A DNA stretch of 64,000 bases. It comes from Thelephora terrestris (lineage: Eukaryota; Basidiomycota; Agaricomycetes; Thelephorales; Thelephoraceae). The stretch's first letter is position 1. Every line of letters begins with the position of its first letter. Made by a program: the position numbers and the translations under genes. Under the pieces are notes generated by a model. The model was given only the letters and a program-made list of their open reading frames with translations. It was not told the DNA's origin and ran no database searches. Below are positions 48,015 through 58,905 of the stretch, piece after piece. The stretch spans positions 2,294,001-2,358,000 of the forward strand of contig WIUZ02000002.1 in assembly GCA_015956445.1 (NCBI GenBank). Direction: 5' to 3'.

Positions 48015-49499
48015 ATAAGAGCGTTCCAGCCTTTTTAGGGTCTCAATCGAAGGCTTCACGCTTATGCGTGCTGCAAGGTCCCTAGCCTCCTGTACGGAGG
48101 GGTAGAAGGAAGGGGCCCCTGTGCCTTGACGATGGACAGGGGGATGGCGTATGGGAAAAGCCGCCATGGAGGCAAAACCATAGTCCGAGACCGAGATGTT
48201 AGAGCCGGAGGGAACCGGAGGTTGTGGAGGGGGAGGTGGCATTTGAGACTCGTCAGTTTGTTGAGCCTGTTGCTGGAATCTTCCTCGACCTCCTCTTTGT
48301 CCTCGACGGTTTCGTCCTCGGCCTTGGCCTTGGGGCTGGCTCCCATCGTGCTGCTGCTGCTGCTGCTGCTGGAAATTTGGGTTCCCAGGGGCGCGCTGTA
48401 CGTTGGACAACTTTTGTGCTTGTTGTCCGGAGCGACGGGAGCTGGACTTCTGCTCCCAGGCCAGTTTGACCATTTTCCTCAGCTCATCGATCTGGACTTT
48501 ACCGATATCGTCGGCCTGGCAGAGGATCTGGGCAAGGTAATCGTAGGCAGGGGGCATCCGGGAGAGTATCATCATGGCTTTGATGAAATCTGGGACTGCT
48601 GCATTGGCTTCAGCGAGTCGACCAAAGTGGGCCATGATTTTATCTATCGCCGGGATGGGGTCCGCATTTCCGGGGATCTGTACGTCCAGAGCGCTTTTGA
48701 ACTCCGAATAGATCCCCATTACGCCGGGTTTCCCATATTCCGCATCGATCGCCTGATACAAGGTCCAAGCGTCCTCTTCGGACTTGTGTTTTGCCTGGAT
48801 GTCAGGGCTTAGCCTCAGGAATATATTTCCGAGGGCTTTGGAATTGTTTTCCTCCCACGCTTCGAGCGCGTCTTCGTCAATGTCTTCACCGCCCTCCTGT
48901 GCCGGAATTTCTTCAGCATCATCGGTGGCAGGGACAGCCGCTATATATGGTCGTACCGTTTTGGTGGGCTTTCCCTTCTTCATCAGTCTCCACTGTCCTT
49001 GTGCCATCAAGAAACTTCTGACGGCAGGGGCCCATCGCTGATAGTTGGGGCCTTCGAGGACGGGGATGAGAGAGGTAAGCTGAGACGTCATTTTTCTTTG
49101 GTTTTGGGGGGTGGAAGTGCCTACGCCCAAAATAAGAGTCATCAGTTAATGAACGCTTCTATGCCAAATGCAATGAAAGAGGGAAGAATTTAGCCTTTCC
49201 CTTTTAAGGATTACTTTAGTGAGAGGTTTATTGCATGTTGCCTCAGTCCACACCGTCGGCAGATGTTAATCGACTACCCTCCCCTTATGGGGTCTACGAA
49301 TGTGTGTTGTGCTCAGCTTAGCCAATCACTGTTTCATCCCCTTTTGGGGTTTTGACTTTTTTGTTCTAAGTCCCCTTCCTGCGCAGTGGATAGCGCAGTG
49401 GCAGCCACAGAGGGCGCACTAAGGTAAGATTAGAGCCTGTTCACAGCGCGGCCACAGAGGCGCAGCTTGGAACACAGGGCGTAGCCCGGGCTCATAACC

Positions 49500-49852
49500 T
49501 GTTGAGCAGGTAGAGTATATTCTATACTACTACATGGCGTACTCTAGTTCTTACCTGAGAGGGGAAGATATAGTAGTGCAAGTGGGAGAGAGAGAGAGAG
49601 AAGCGATTTATTTATCTATGGACACATGAGGGGTATATATACTATCTACTCTATTAACGTCACATCTATACAGTGTGACTGATGCATGGTCCGTGCGGCG
49701 GCTTAAGGCACGCGCGCGTCATACCGATCGATCGGGTCACTGATGTGACACCGTCCCTTCGGGTCGCTTATTCAGCGCTCTCCGGCATTGGCTCTCGCAT
49801 GAAGCGGTAGAGCCGGTTGACCCGTTGCCGGTCACAGACCTTCGGTTCAACA
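49500..49852 (-). repeat. LTR of copia fossil 1 (5' LTR)
   Basis: A 353-bp sequence bounded by TGTTGA and TCAACA, clearly homologous to the two LTRs of the younger copy. The matching LTR at the other end of this element is missing. Confidence 0.9.
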
Positions 49853-50117
49853 GATTGATGATGAAGTCATCGAGATTCGGGAAGAGGAGTTCTACCGGAA
49901 CGTTGGAGTTGTCCGCAGGGATACTCCTCGTTTGGAGTTTGATCCGTACGCCGAGTTCGTTCCTGATTCGGAACCAAACTCTGATACGGAGCTTCCTAAT
50001 TATGACGATCTGTCCAATGTAGATCCGAACGAGATTAGGCAGCAGAACTGGGCGAACAAGGAGTTGATAGGAACGGCCTTGGAAGCAGTACAGAGGATTC
50101 ACAGAGATTTGGTTTAG
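49853..50117 (+). pseudogene. C-terminal fragment of an acidic protein gene, cut by copia fossil 1
   Basis: The frame is open from the LTR edge to the TAG at 50,115-50,117 and reads like real protein (IDDEVIEIREEEFYRN, DPYAEFVPDSEPNSDTE, NWANKELIGTALEAVQRI). It has no start: the upstream part lies beyond the LTR, so the element probably inserted into this gene. The family is not recognised. Acidic and disordered. Confidence 0.5.
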
Positions 50118-50597
50118 ATAAATCTTCTGTATGATGGCTTCCGGAATTTAATCTTCTTTCTTGTCTTTTGCGTGTGATCCATGAGTCATAAAACATAATG
50201 GTTTTCATAAGTCCAATCCAAGGGTCAGATCAATAAGCCGGTTGACTTCTGCGAGAGGTCAACACGCGACACTTATTAATACATCCCTTGTTTTCGGTAG
50301 CCTGAATATCTACTAATCGTCCAGGGGCAACGGAGGGCCAAGTAGGGGGATCTTCGTATGAAGGTCCGCCGGTACATGTTCACATATTATACCTCGGGTC
50401 TTCTGGGGTATCTTGACTAGTAGCACGTTCCACGTATTGGACTTTGCATTGTTAAGCATAGGGCATATTGCATAATAAACAGTTTACCGCTGTGTTTAGG
50501 GCAGGGCACCAACTGACTTAGTGGTGATGAGGCATTAAATAAAGGAAATAAAAGGGGGTAAACAGCGAAATCATCACAGAAGGAGGCGAAGGCAGAC
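50118..50597. other. No recognised gene
   Basis: AT-leaning spacer with short frames only. It ends in AAATAAAGGAAATAAAAGGG shortly before the next coding stretch, so it probably contains that gene's promoter. Confidence 0.4.
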
Positions 50598-51741
50598 GTG
50601 GTTCGTTTGTCCTCTGAAGGTCTCTTGATGAAGGAGACTATGGCCGAGTTCCAGAAGAAGACGAACGAGGCGTTGGAGGCAATGGTTGCTAACCATCAGG
50701 AGCTAGTTGCAGGGTTGAAGGTTTGGGACAACAACATCAGGGGTGCCTTGGATACAAGGGATGAGCGCCTGGATAGGCATTCAAAGAAGATTGGGAACGA
50801 GAGCGTCAAGGTAGACGCCTTTCAGTCTTTGCAATCGTGCAATAACTGAAAGATGTTTTTCTAGATTGAAGAACTCGAGGACCTGGTGTCCGTGTTGACG
50901 GTGCAGGTCAAATCCTTGCAGGACAAGACCTGTAACTGCAAGGAAGGTCCTGTCTTGGTTGGACAGGGTACGGCCGATGTTCCGTTCGAGTTGGAGTACG
51001 CCGACGAGGTGGTACTCCCATCTCCTAATCCATTGTCCTACGCCACGCCTCCAATTGAGAATGAGGCTCCTATCCCAACTCCGGCTCCGGCTTCCACTCT
51101 GGCTGACTCTGACAAGGAGAACTGTAAGCGCTGCCCACTGCAGCCAATCAGTCAGCTGGTGCTGATCGAGGATACGGTCATGGACCGAGCCGAAGATGCT
51201 CCGAGGGTTGCCGAGGTACGTCCAGTGACTATTGGGCAGCGTTGCAAACACTCTCGGCGCCGTAACAATCATTGTATGGCACCCTCGGCTTACCCTTACC
51301 TGCGTCCAGTTGAGTTGGATGGTGACGAGTCTGATTGAGGTGCAGGAAGACCGTTCTGATACCGGGTCAACCGTCCCAACCGACAGGTCGAGTCGGAGGT
51401 CCAGCTCAGGCACCTCACTTGACTTGCAGTACAGGATCCCGCCCAGGCCTCCAATGAGGGAGACGGAGGATTGCTCTTCGACTATGTCGACAGCGCTGCC
51501 GAGCAGTCACCTGGTGATGGAGATGTGGGACCAGGTGTTCCGAAGTTCAGTGACATCTGGGCAGCTGGTGGGACCCTACGAAGGCATCTCTTTGTATCGA
51601 CTTGAACTAGACGTTCAGTTGAGTGCGGAGGATGGGGACGCCATGTTCGGAGAGATCCTCGCGAGGAGGGGCCAGTTCTTCGATCTCTGGGATGGACAGC
51701 TGATGACCTGGAGACCCGCCGCAGATAGAGTCGACTTCTGA
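50598..51741 (+). CDS. Left member of an inverted gene pair; unknown coiled-coil protein
   Basis: An exon ending at 50,810 is joined through a 54-bp intron (50,811-50,864) to an exon that opens EELEDLVSVLTVQVKSLQDK. The leading part is helical (ETMAEFQKKTNEALEAM). The middle is proline-rich with cysteine pairs (TCNC, CKRC) and a basic stretch (CKHSRRR). A different phase carries the conserved end (EMWDQVF, YRLELDVQLSAEDGDAMFGE, FFDLWDGQLMT), so at least one further intron or shift lies between about 51,330 and 51,500. The reverse-strand partner at 63,098-64,000 conserves both the middle and the end, which supports both frames as coding. I do not recognise the family. Actual start uncertain (ATG at 50,628 possible). 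Confidence 0.5.
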
Positions 51742-51928
51742 CTGAATGTTGTATAAGCATTAGTATAGCCTTGTAGTTCTGTTTGCCGTGAATGTATGTG
51801 CATTTGTGTGTTTTGGATGATGGGTGTGAAGGAAAAGGAGTGTGAAGCATTCAAACAATAAGAAAAGGTAAGAAGAGTTCAAAGAAAGAGCGTGTTATAA
51901 AAAGTTTAAAAATACCATGTTCCTGACA
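50598..51928. repeat. Left arm of inverted repeat (partner 62,912-64,000)
   Basis: Reverse-complement match to the right window edge. The inner boundary is sharp: both arms share AAGTTTAAAAATACCATGTTCCTGACA and then differ. Sequence identity is moderate (roughly 85%), so the arrangement is old. The outer end of the right arm lies outside the window. Confidence 0.85.
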
Positions 51929-52079
51929 CCACTGCTATCATCAACAAGTTGTAGTTGGCATTCAAGTACTCCAATGTGTTGACTATGGAACAGACCCACA
52001 ACATTTATCTGCTGGAGTCTGGCACCTGCAACCTGCACTTGATCTTCTCTGATGAGTGCAGGCCAATTGAGCCTATTGC

Positions 52080-52434
52080 TGTTGAGCAGGTAGAGTATAA
52101 TACTATACTACTACATGGATACTCTAATCCTTACCTGAAGGGGAGAGGTTTATAGTTGCTAGTGGGGGAGAGAGAGAGAGAAGCGATTGATTGATCTATC
52201 TACACATGTGGGGTATATATATCTATCTACTCTATTAGTGTCACATCTGTATAGTGTGACTGATGCAGGGTCCGTGCGGCGGCTTAAGGCACGCGCGCGT
52301 CATACCGATCGATCGGATCACTGATGTGATACCGTCCCTTCGGGTCGCTATATTCAGCGCTCTCCGGCATTGGCTCTCGCTTGAAGCGGTGGAGCCGGTT
52401 GACCTGTAGCTGGGCAGAGACCTCCGGTTCAACA
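52080..52434 (-). repeat. 3' LTR of copia element 2
   Basis: 355 bp, TGTTGA...TCAACA, almost identical to 57,813-58,165. A GA-rich run and TATATATA stretch lie inside. Confidence 0.95.
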
Positions 52435-52512
52435 CTCCCCCTTACTAAGTACAACTCCCTATATAACTTCATTGGTGGGAATTGGACTGTAGTAAGTTGG
52501 AGGTATATGCCT

Positions 52513-55500
52513 TTAGAAGAATTCGAGGCCGAGGGCATCTCTGAATTTCCTAAGTTTGATGACTCCAAGGTTTTTCGTCAGGAGATCCGCAGGATTGTCA
52601 TCCCCAGGAATGAAATACACGACCACTCGTCCGTCATTGATAACTTCTCGGATGTAGTGGTAGCGGATGTCGATATGCTTCGACCTCTTTTCAGTAACTG
52701 GGTTTGAGGCGATGAAGATCGAGCCTTGGTCGTCTCCGCAGATCGGGATGGCTTTAAGGTTATAGCCGAGCTCCCCCAGAAGGGTATGCATCCAGACTAC
52801 TTGGCGGCTACAATCAGAGAGCGCCATATATTCAGCCTCAGTGGATGACAAGGCAATGGTTTTTTGTGCCCTTGAAGTCCAAGAGATGAGCCCTTTTGCC
52901 ATCCGGACAAAATATCCACTTTGGGATCGCCTCTGAGTGGGGTCTGAGGCCCAGTCTGAGTCGGTACAAGCTGAGATACCTTCCCGTGAATCTCCGTCGT
53001 AAGTTAACCGGTATTTTGAGGTTCCGATTAAGTAGCGGCAGATATACAGCGCTTTTTCGACGTGTTCTTTTGACGGGTTTGCAGCATATTGCGCAAGTTT
53101 GGTGACTGCGAAGGCGATATCAGGTCGGGTACCCAGCATGAGGTACAGTAAGGAACCGATTATGGTTTGAAACCTGCTTCGTCTTTCCGGGCATGCCACT
53201 TCTGTTGATGGGGTCAGTACATACCCGGCTGAGAGGGGGGTTGGAGCAACCTTTGCATTTTGCATCCCACATCGCTCGAGGACTGTCTGGAGGTAGGCGC
53301 ATTGATCTATAGAAATCTTGCTGCCATATCGAGTGATCCTCATGCGGAGGAAATCGGTTAGGTCCCCTAGATCCCTGGTTTCCCATATCTTCATGAACTC
53401 CCCCTTAAGCTGCTCCGTAAGCGCTGTGTGGGGTCCGGTAAAGATGGCATCGTCTACGTATATTAACGCAATTACGAATCTTCCATCTTTATCCTGGTAA
53501 ATGAAGATCCCGGCATCTGAGCTCAAGGACTTGAATCCGAGCTTTTCCATAGACTGTTTCAGGGCTCGCCACCATGCGAGCCCGGCTTGTTTCAGTCCGT
53601 AGAGGGCACGCTTTAAGCGGAGAACATGAGTCTCTTTTCCTGGAGCTACGAATCCCTCTGGTTGTTCCATGTAGATTTCCTCGTCAAGTTCGCCGTATAG
53701 GTACGCATTTCGAACATCAAGCCCTTTAAGGGCCCATCCTCCGAGGGCGGCCATTGCGAATATTAGGCGCACTGTCTCGAATCGGACAACGGGGGAGAAC
53801 ACGGCATCGTAGTCCATTCCCTCAACCTGTGAGAAGCCTTTCGCTACTAAGCGGGCTTTCTTGCGACCATCTGGTTTCTGGTCGAATACCCAGCGGTTTT
53901 TAATAACCTTGCGGCCTCGGGGGCGCTCTACCAGGTCGTATACGTTACGCTTGCAAAGAGCTTCCAACTCTTCGTTGCAAGCTGTCCTCCATTCCTCGAG
54001 CTCAGCCTGTGGTAGTGTGGCGATGTCTCGGTATTTCCATTCTTTTGGAGTTTTTTCGTTGGCATTTGGTGAGACGGCCTTCGAAATTAAGAGGTTTTGG
54101 AGTTCTACTCCCCCTTCCCGGCATAGCCTAGCTAGAAGGGCATCCGTGTCCTCTTCAGGGGTGGTAAATCCGGATGGTTCAACGGATTTTTCGACCTCTT
54201 CCTCGGACTCTGATGCCACTTCAGTCTCTTCCTCAGCGGAGGATTCTCTCTCAGGAAGCGGCTGCGTGCTAGGTCCGGGAATTGCTCCTGAACTTCGCCC
54301 GCGCCTTGGTGCTACGGAAAAATCCCCAACAACCTTCTTCCAATCCTTCATACGCCGTGTAGACTTTATTATTTCTACCGGATGTTTACCTCCGTAAACA
54401 TTGCCGGGCTTGACCGGGACCTTTCGTTCACGCTGAGGCCTCCGAGCCTTGGCGGGTGACGGAGGCATAATCATTGGCGGAGCGGGTGGCACATCCTCAG
54501 GGTCGGAATCAGAGCTAGAGCTGGGGGTAGGCGATCTCGGCGGCTCTGGACTGGGCGCTCTAGATTGCATCATTGTCTGTGGTTGTGGTGCGGGCTCAAT
54601 AGCACGTTCCTTGCCTTTTGAGGAAGGCTTGGGGGTAGGTTTGGGACACGCTGAGGGTGCTGCGTCATTTTCCTCCTGTTCTCCTGGAAGGGGACACTGG
54701 CAGTCACTGTCTTTGTGACAGTGATGACTGGGTAAGGGTGGCGCAGCAGATTGCAGCCGTGTGTTGCGCCGTGTACTGGCAGTTGGGCACTTTGGAAAGT
54801 GCAACTCATCAAAGGTGGCTTGTGCAGCGGAGAAGATGATATTATTTGGTCCGCGCATGAAGATCCATCCTTTTCCTCCCGGGTGGGTACCTAGGTAGGT
54901 CATCAGCTCCGACCGGGGTGCGAGCTTATTCACCCGTACTTCTTCTGGGATGAAGACGTATGCTCTGCAACCGAGGATCTGAAGATGATCAATCGATGGC
55001 TTACTTCCATTCAATAGCTGGAATGGGGTCTGCCAGTTTAGGCGACGGTTCGGCGTTCGATTGTAAACGTGAGTTGCGTGGTCAATGGCAAATTCCCACC
55101 AGGATTGAGGGAGGCAAGCCTGCAATCTCATGGATTCTGCCTTATCCATCAATGTTCGAATGATCCTTTCTGCGCGTCCATTTTGCTGGTGTGCATGCGG
55201 GATAGATTGGAGGATCTCGATTCCCTTTTCCTTGAGCATTGTCGTGAACGTTAGGGACGTGTATTCCCCCCCGGCATCGGACATCCATCGGCGTACTCTC
55301 TTCTGGTACTTGGTTTCAACCATAGCCAGGAAGTGCCTGGTAGCCACGAGTGCAGCGTCTTTGGTGCGCAAATTCATGGTCCAGGCGTGTGAGGTATAGT
55401 CGTCATAGAAGACAATTGAGTACTTGTATTTACGATAGGATTCAATGGGGAAGGTCTTTAGGTCCGAGTGGATCAGCTCGAAAGGGGCAGTCACTCTGGT

Positions 55501-57222
55501 GTTGGACGGGGGAAAGGTTTTATTGGTCATCTTTCCTTGCGTGCATCCAGTGCAGAGGTGCTCTTTTGGGATTTCGACATGAGGAAAGTCCTTGACATGT
55601 TTCCCGGCCTTTTGGATCACTTCTTTAGAGGGGTGAGCCAGTCGGCGGTGCATGATCTCGAAATCAGCATCGTATATGGTTTCAATTTTGGCAGCAGTAA
55701 GTTGCGCCCCGAGGAGAGTTCTGATGATGTAAATACTATCATCCTCGGTTTGAGGGTGGAAGGTAAGAAACTCGGTTTCTTCTTCATAGAGTGAGATTTC
55801 GCGAGCACTCCCCCTCGAGAAGAGTCCGCTTTTGAGGAACTGGCCAAGAGATAATAGCCTATGGGATATTTCAGGAACAAAATAGACGGGGTTTAGCCTA
55901 ACAGCCTTTTCGTCTACGTAGAGGATCACTGTTCCTTTACCGATGATTGTTGTGAAAGTAGTCGCAGTCCTCAGAGGAATGGGCTCGATTGCCTCGTATT
56001 CAACAAAATCATTCATATTGAAGGTAAAGTGCCAGGATGCACCAGAGTCGAGCATCCATACGGCTTCAGTTTCACTCAGGGCGGACAAGGTCAAACAAGT
56101 GTATTCGGAAGCTACTACTGAAGAATTATGTTTATCTTCAGCCGCTGTGGAGTCGTTAGCATCGTTACTCAACACCTGAACACTTGTTTCATACCTTCCG
56201 CCAGACGGACCAGCAACCGACACGGGGGACCCAACAACCATCTCATCACCTGACCATCCCAGGCTCACTTCATCCTCGCTTGGCGGGGTACGCGCCTTTT
56301 TGCGAGGTCGAGGATCGACCGTCTGCTCGCAGGAGCGCTCCAGTCGTTTGAGGGTCTCAATCGTGGGCGTGACGCCTAGTCGTGCTGAGAGATCTCTTGC
56401 CTTCTGAACGGAGGGGTAGAAGGAAGGGGTCCCTGCACCTTCACGATGGACCGGGAGGGAGCGTATGGGAAAGGCTGCCATAGAGGCGAAGCCGTAGTCG
56501 GTGACTGACATACCGGAGCCAGACGCAACTGGAGGTTGAGGGGGGACGGGAGAGGGTATGGGGGACTCCTCAGACTGTTGTGCCTGCTGTTGGAACCTTC
56601 CTCGGCCCCCTCTGTTTCCTCGGCGGTTACGCCCGCGTCCGCCCTGGCCCTGGGACTGATCCCCGCCGTGCTGCTGTTGCTGTTGGAAATTGGGATTTCC
56701 AGGAGTGCGCTGTACGTTGGATAGCCTTTGTGCCTGCTGTCTACCTTTGCCATTGGACGTCTGTTCCCATGCGAGGAGGATTGACCGCCGAAGACCGTCC
56801 ACATCAAGCTTGGTGAGGTCCTCCGTCTGGCATATGGCCTGTGGGATGTTATTGTATGACGGAGGAAGCTTTGACATGAGCATCATCGCTTTGATGAAAG
56901 GGGGGATGACGGTGTCTTCCCTGTTGCTCTCTAGTCGGCCGATGTGGGAAGCAAACTTGTCTAAGGCGGGCGTGGGGTCTTGTCCCTCAAGGATCCTGAC
57001 CTCCATCGCATGTTTGAACTCCAGGTAGATTCCGATGATTCCTGGCTTTCCATACTCCTTCTCGATTGCTTTGAGAAGGGCGGCAGCGCTGGTTTCAGCT
57101 CGGTACTTGTACTGGATATCCGGGACAAGGCGCAGGAGGATGTTGCCAAGGGCTTTGTCATTTGCCTCAGCCCATGCGTCTACTTCGTCTTGGTTATCAG
57201 TGCCTTCCTGTGCCTGAGTCAA
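52513..57222 (-). CDS. Copia gag-pol open frame of element 2
   Basis: One 1,569-codon frame holds, in order, the gag region with an RG/Q-rich tail, the aspartic protease, the zinc-binding pre-integrase and integrase core, a long S/P-rich linker, the reverse transcriptase and the RNase H. This order (integrase before reverse transcriptase) defines the Ty1/copia superfamily. It is described here only as a genomic fossil. Confidence 0.93.
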   Translation of the reverse strand: MTQAQEGTDNQDEVDAWAEANDKALGNILLRLVPDIQYKYRAETSAAALLKAIEKEYGKPGIIGIYLEFKHAMEVRILEGQDPTPALDKFASHIGRLESNREDTVIPPFIKAMMLMSKLPPSYNNIPQAICQTEDLTKLDVDGLRRSILLAWEQTSNGKGRQQAQRLSNVQRTPGNPNFQQQQQHGGDQSQGQGGRGRNRRGNRGGRGRFQQQAQQSEESPIPSPVPPQPPVASGSGMSVTDYGFASMAAFPIRSLPVHREGAGTPSFYPSVQKARDLSARLGVTPTIETLKRLERSCEQTVDPRPRKKARTPPSEDEVSLGWSGDEMVVGSPVSVAGPSGGRYETSVQVLSNDANDSTAAEDKHNSSVVASEYTCLTLSALSETEAVWMLDSGASWHFTFNMNDFVEYEAIEPIPLRTATTFTTIIGKGTVILYVDEKAVRLNPVYFVPEISHRLLSLGQFLKSGLFSRGSAREISLYEEETEFLTFHPQTEDDSIYIIRTLLGAQLTAAKIETIYDADFEIMHRRLAHPSKEVIQKAGKHVKDFPHVEIPKEHLCTGCTQGKMTNKTFPPSNTRVTAPFELIHSDLKTFPIESYRKYKYSIVFYDDYTSHAWTMNLRTKDAALVATRHFLAMVETKYQKRVRRWMSDAGGEYTSLTFTTMLKEKGIEILQSIPHAHQQNGRAERIIRTLMDKAESMRLQACLPQSWWEFAIDHATHVYNRTPNRRLNWQTPFQLLNGSKPSIDHLQILGCRAYVFIPEEVRVNKLAPRSELMTYLGTHPGGKGWIFMRGPNNIIFSAAQATFDELHFPKCPTASTRRNTRLQSAAPPLPSHHCHKDSDCQCPLPGEQEENDAAPSACPKPTPKPSSKGKERAIEPAPQPQTMMQSRAPSPEPPRSPTPSSSSDSDPEDVPPAPPMIMPPSPAKARRPQRERKVPVKPGNVYGGKHPVEIIKSTRRMKDWKKVVGDFSVAPRRGRSSGAIPGPSTQPLPERESSAEEETEVASESEEEVEKSVEPSGFTTPEEDTDALLARLCREGGVELQNLLISKAVSPNANEKTPKEWKYRDIATLPQAELEEWRTACNEELEALCKRNVYDLVERPRGRKVIKNRWVFDQKPDGRKKARLVAKGFSQVEGMDYDAVFSPVVRFETVRLIFAMAALGGWALKGLDVRNAYLYGELDEEIYMEQPEGFVAPGKETHVLRLKRALYGLKQAGLAWWRALKQSMEKLGFKSLSSDAGIFIYQDKDGRFVIALIYVDDAIFTGPHTALTEQLKGEFMKIWETRDLGDLTDFLRMRITRYGSKISIDQCAYLQTVLERCGMQNAKVAPTPLSAGYVLTPSTEVACPERRSRFQTIIGSLLYLMLGTRPDIAFAVTKLAQYAANPSKEHVEKALYICRYLIGTSKYRLTYDGDSREGISACTDSDWASDPTQRRSQSGYFVRMAKGLISWTSRAQKTIALSSTEAEYMALSDCSRQVVWMHTLLGELGYNLKAIPICGDDQGSIFIASNPVTEKRSKHIDIRYHYIREVINDGRVVVYFIPGDDNPADLLTKNLGVIKLRKFRDALGLEFF

Positions 57223-57812
57223 TAGATTGTTCTCGGCGTCATAGGTGGCTTCAGTTTTTGGCTATACCTCGAGGGTAGGTTCCTTCTTCTGGATCGTCCT
57301 CCATTGTCCTTGCGACATCAGGTATGAGCGCATTGGTCCGGCCCACTGTTGGTAGTTTGGGCCGGAGAGGACAGGGACGAGGGAAGTGAGTTGAGAAGAC
57401 ATTTGTTTTTTTTTTTGGGAGGTGGAAGTCCTGCAACCAATAACAAGTTTCATCAGTTATCGTACACTTTCTTTTATGCCAGAAGCAAGTGAAAGGGGAA
57501 GAAGCAGTCTTTCCTTTCAGGGATTACTTTGGTGAGAAGCTTTATCGCATATTGCCTCATTCCACACCGTCGGCAGATGTTAATCGACTACCCTCCCCTG
57601 TGGGGTCTACGAATGTGTGTTGTGCTCAGCTTTGGCTAGTCACTGTTTCATCCCCTCTTGGGGTTTTGACTTTTTTGTTCTAAGTCCCCTTCCTATGCAG
57701 TGGATAGCGCAGTGGCAGCCATTAAGGCGCACTAAGGTAAGATTAGAGCCTGTTCACAGCGCAGCCATAGAGGCGCAGCTTGGAACACAGGGCATAGCCC
57801 GGGCTCATAACC

Positions 57813-58165
57813 TGTTGAGCAGGTAGAGTATAATACTATACTACTACATGGATACTCTAATCCTTACCTGAAGGGGAGAGGTTTATAGTTGCTAGTGGGG
57901 GAGAGAGAGAGAGAAGCGATTGATTGATCTATCTACACATGTGGGGTATATATATCTATCTACTCTATTAGTGTCACATCTGTATAGTGTGACTGATGCA
58001 GGGTCCGTGCGGCGGCTTAAGGCACGCGCGCGTCATACCGATCGATCGGATCACTGATGTGATACCGTCCCTTCGGGTCGCTATTCAGCGCTCTCCGGCA
58101 TCGGCTCTCGCTTGAAGCGGTGGAGCCGGTTGACCTGTAGCCGGGCAGAGACCTCCGGTTCAACA
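57813..58165 (-). repeat. 5' LTR of copia element 2
   Basis: 353 bp, TGTTGA...TCAACA. It is followed on the right by ATTGC, the right-hand target duplication. Confidence 0.95.
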
Positions 58166-58905
58166 ATTGCAGTTTACCAGAAGGACTTCTTCCACATGTC
58201 ACATTTCTCCTTTGCCAAGATCTCCTGCAGAAAAAACAACATATATGCTTGTGTTTGTGCTCCTCAGTACTTGGATGAGATCCACCCCGAGGAAGAGCAT
58301 GTTAGGGGCCAGGTTTTGGACTGTATAGATCACCAAGCCAACTTGTGGTTGCCTGACATGGTCTTTATGAGAGTGATGTTCTTTGATTATAACAATGTGC
58401 TGAATGGGGAGAACCAGCAGTTGCAAGGACTGCTTTAGGAGATGGAAGAAGAGATGAAGACCCATCAGGGATGTTGAGACTTTAAGAGGACCATCAACCA
58501 GTTGTTGAGCAGGGTGACAATTGTGGAGTCTACCTTGAATGTGGTGGGACCTCCAGTTTGTTCTTCTTGACTAGAAATGACTTGGGGTCTTGGAGGTATT
58601 GTTCACCCTTCATGGGAGTGGGTCTTCAGATTATCTGACAGCCTTGTCCAATGATGGAGATCACTTTCCAGCAAGTCCTACTCATACAGGACAGTGTGCT
58701 TGCTGTGGGAAGGATAGACATGGGCCTTATAGCTGTGCAGACAGGTTAAGGAAGGAGCAGCTTGTGCCCATTGAGTCAAAGGCAGGTCTGGTGAAACCTC
58801 CTACCAGTAGGTTGTGCAGACTGAAAGTTTTGTGCTGTCTTCTCCCTTGCCAAGTTAGATTTCCCCTCCAGAGGAACACTGGTCAACCTTGGACCCTTGG
58901 ATGAG
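58166..58905 (+). pseudogene. Decayed gag-like sequence with a zinc knuckle
   Basis: The plus strand carries protein-like stretches, including YLDEIHPEEEHVRGQVLDC and, near 58,690-58,740, a CX2CX4HX4C zinc knuckle (CACCGKDRHGPYSC). The layout suggests the gag of an older retroelement, with related sequence also left of copia element 2 (about 51,955-52,079). Clearly broken, with several breaks. The family is not determined. Confidence 0.45.

Larger units (their letters stand above)
42180..49852 (-). mobile_element. Ty1/copia fossil 1: truncated and interrupted
   Basis: A copia-type LTR element on the reverse strand. Its 5' LTR is at 49,500-49,852 and the gag side at 48,007-49,499. After the palindromic insertion, the protease/integrase side is at 42,180-43,817. 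The reverse transcriptase, RNase H and 3' LTR are absent, so it is broken: truncated, plus one large insertion. The LTR and internal sequence are visibly diverged from the younger copy at 52,080-58,165, so it is the older insertion of the same family. Confidence 0.9.
52080..58165 (-). mobile_element. Ty1/copia element 2: young, nearly whole
   Basis: A 6,086-bp reverse-strand element with LTRs at 57,813-58,165 (5') and 52,080-52,434 (3'). They differ at only about three places, so the insertion is recent. It is flanked by a perfect 5-bp duplication, ATTGC (52,075-52,079 and 58,166-58,170). Next to the 5' LTR, the reverse strand reads GGTTATGAGCCCGGGC. This complements the anticodon arm of an initiator tRNA-Met, as in the half-tRNA priming known for Drosophila copia. 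A purine tract (AAGGGGGAG) abuts the 3' LTR. Parts in order are gag, protease, integrase, reverse transcriptase and RNase H. It looks nearly whole, with about one break. Confidence 0.95.

Noticed and set aside
48126-48812. 228-codon plus-strand open frame as a gene
   Set aside because: It is the antisense shadow of the copia gag region on the opposite strand.
42180-49852. Two separate copia elements at 42-44 kb and 48-50 kb
   Set aside because: Same strand, complementary parts, and a GTCTGCTC duplication at the two edges of the palindrome show one element split by an insertion.
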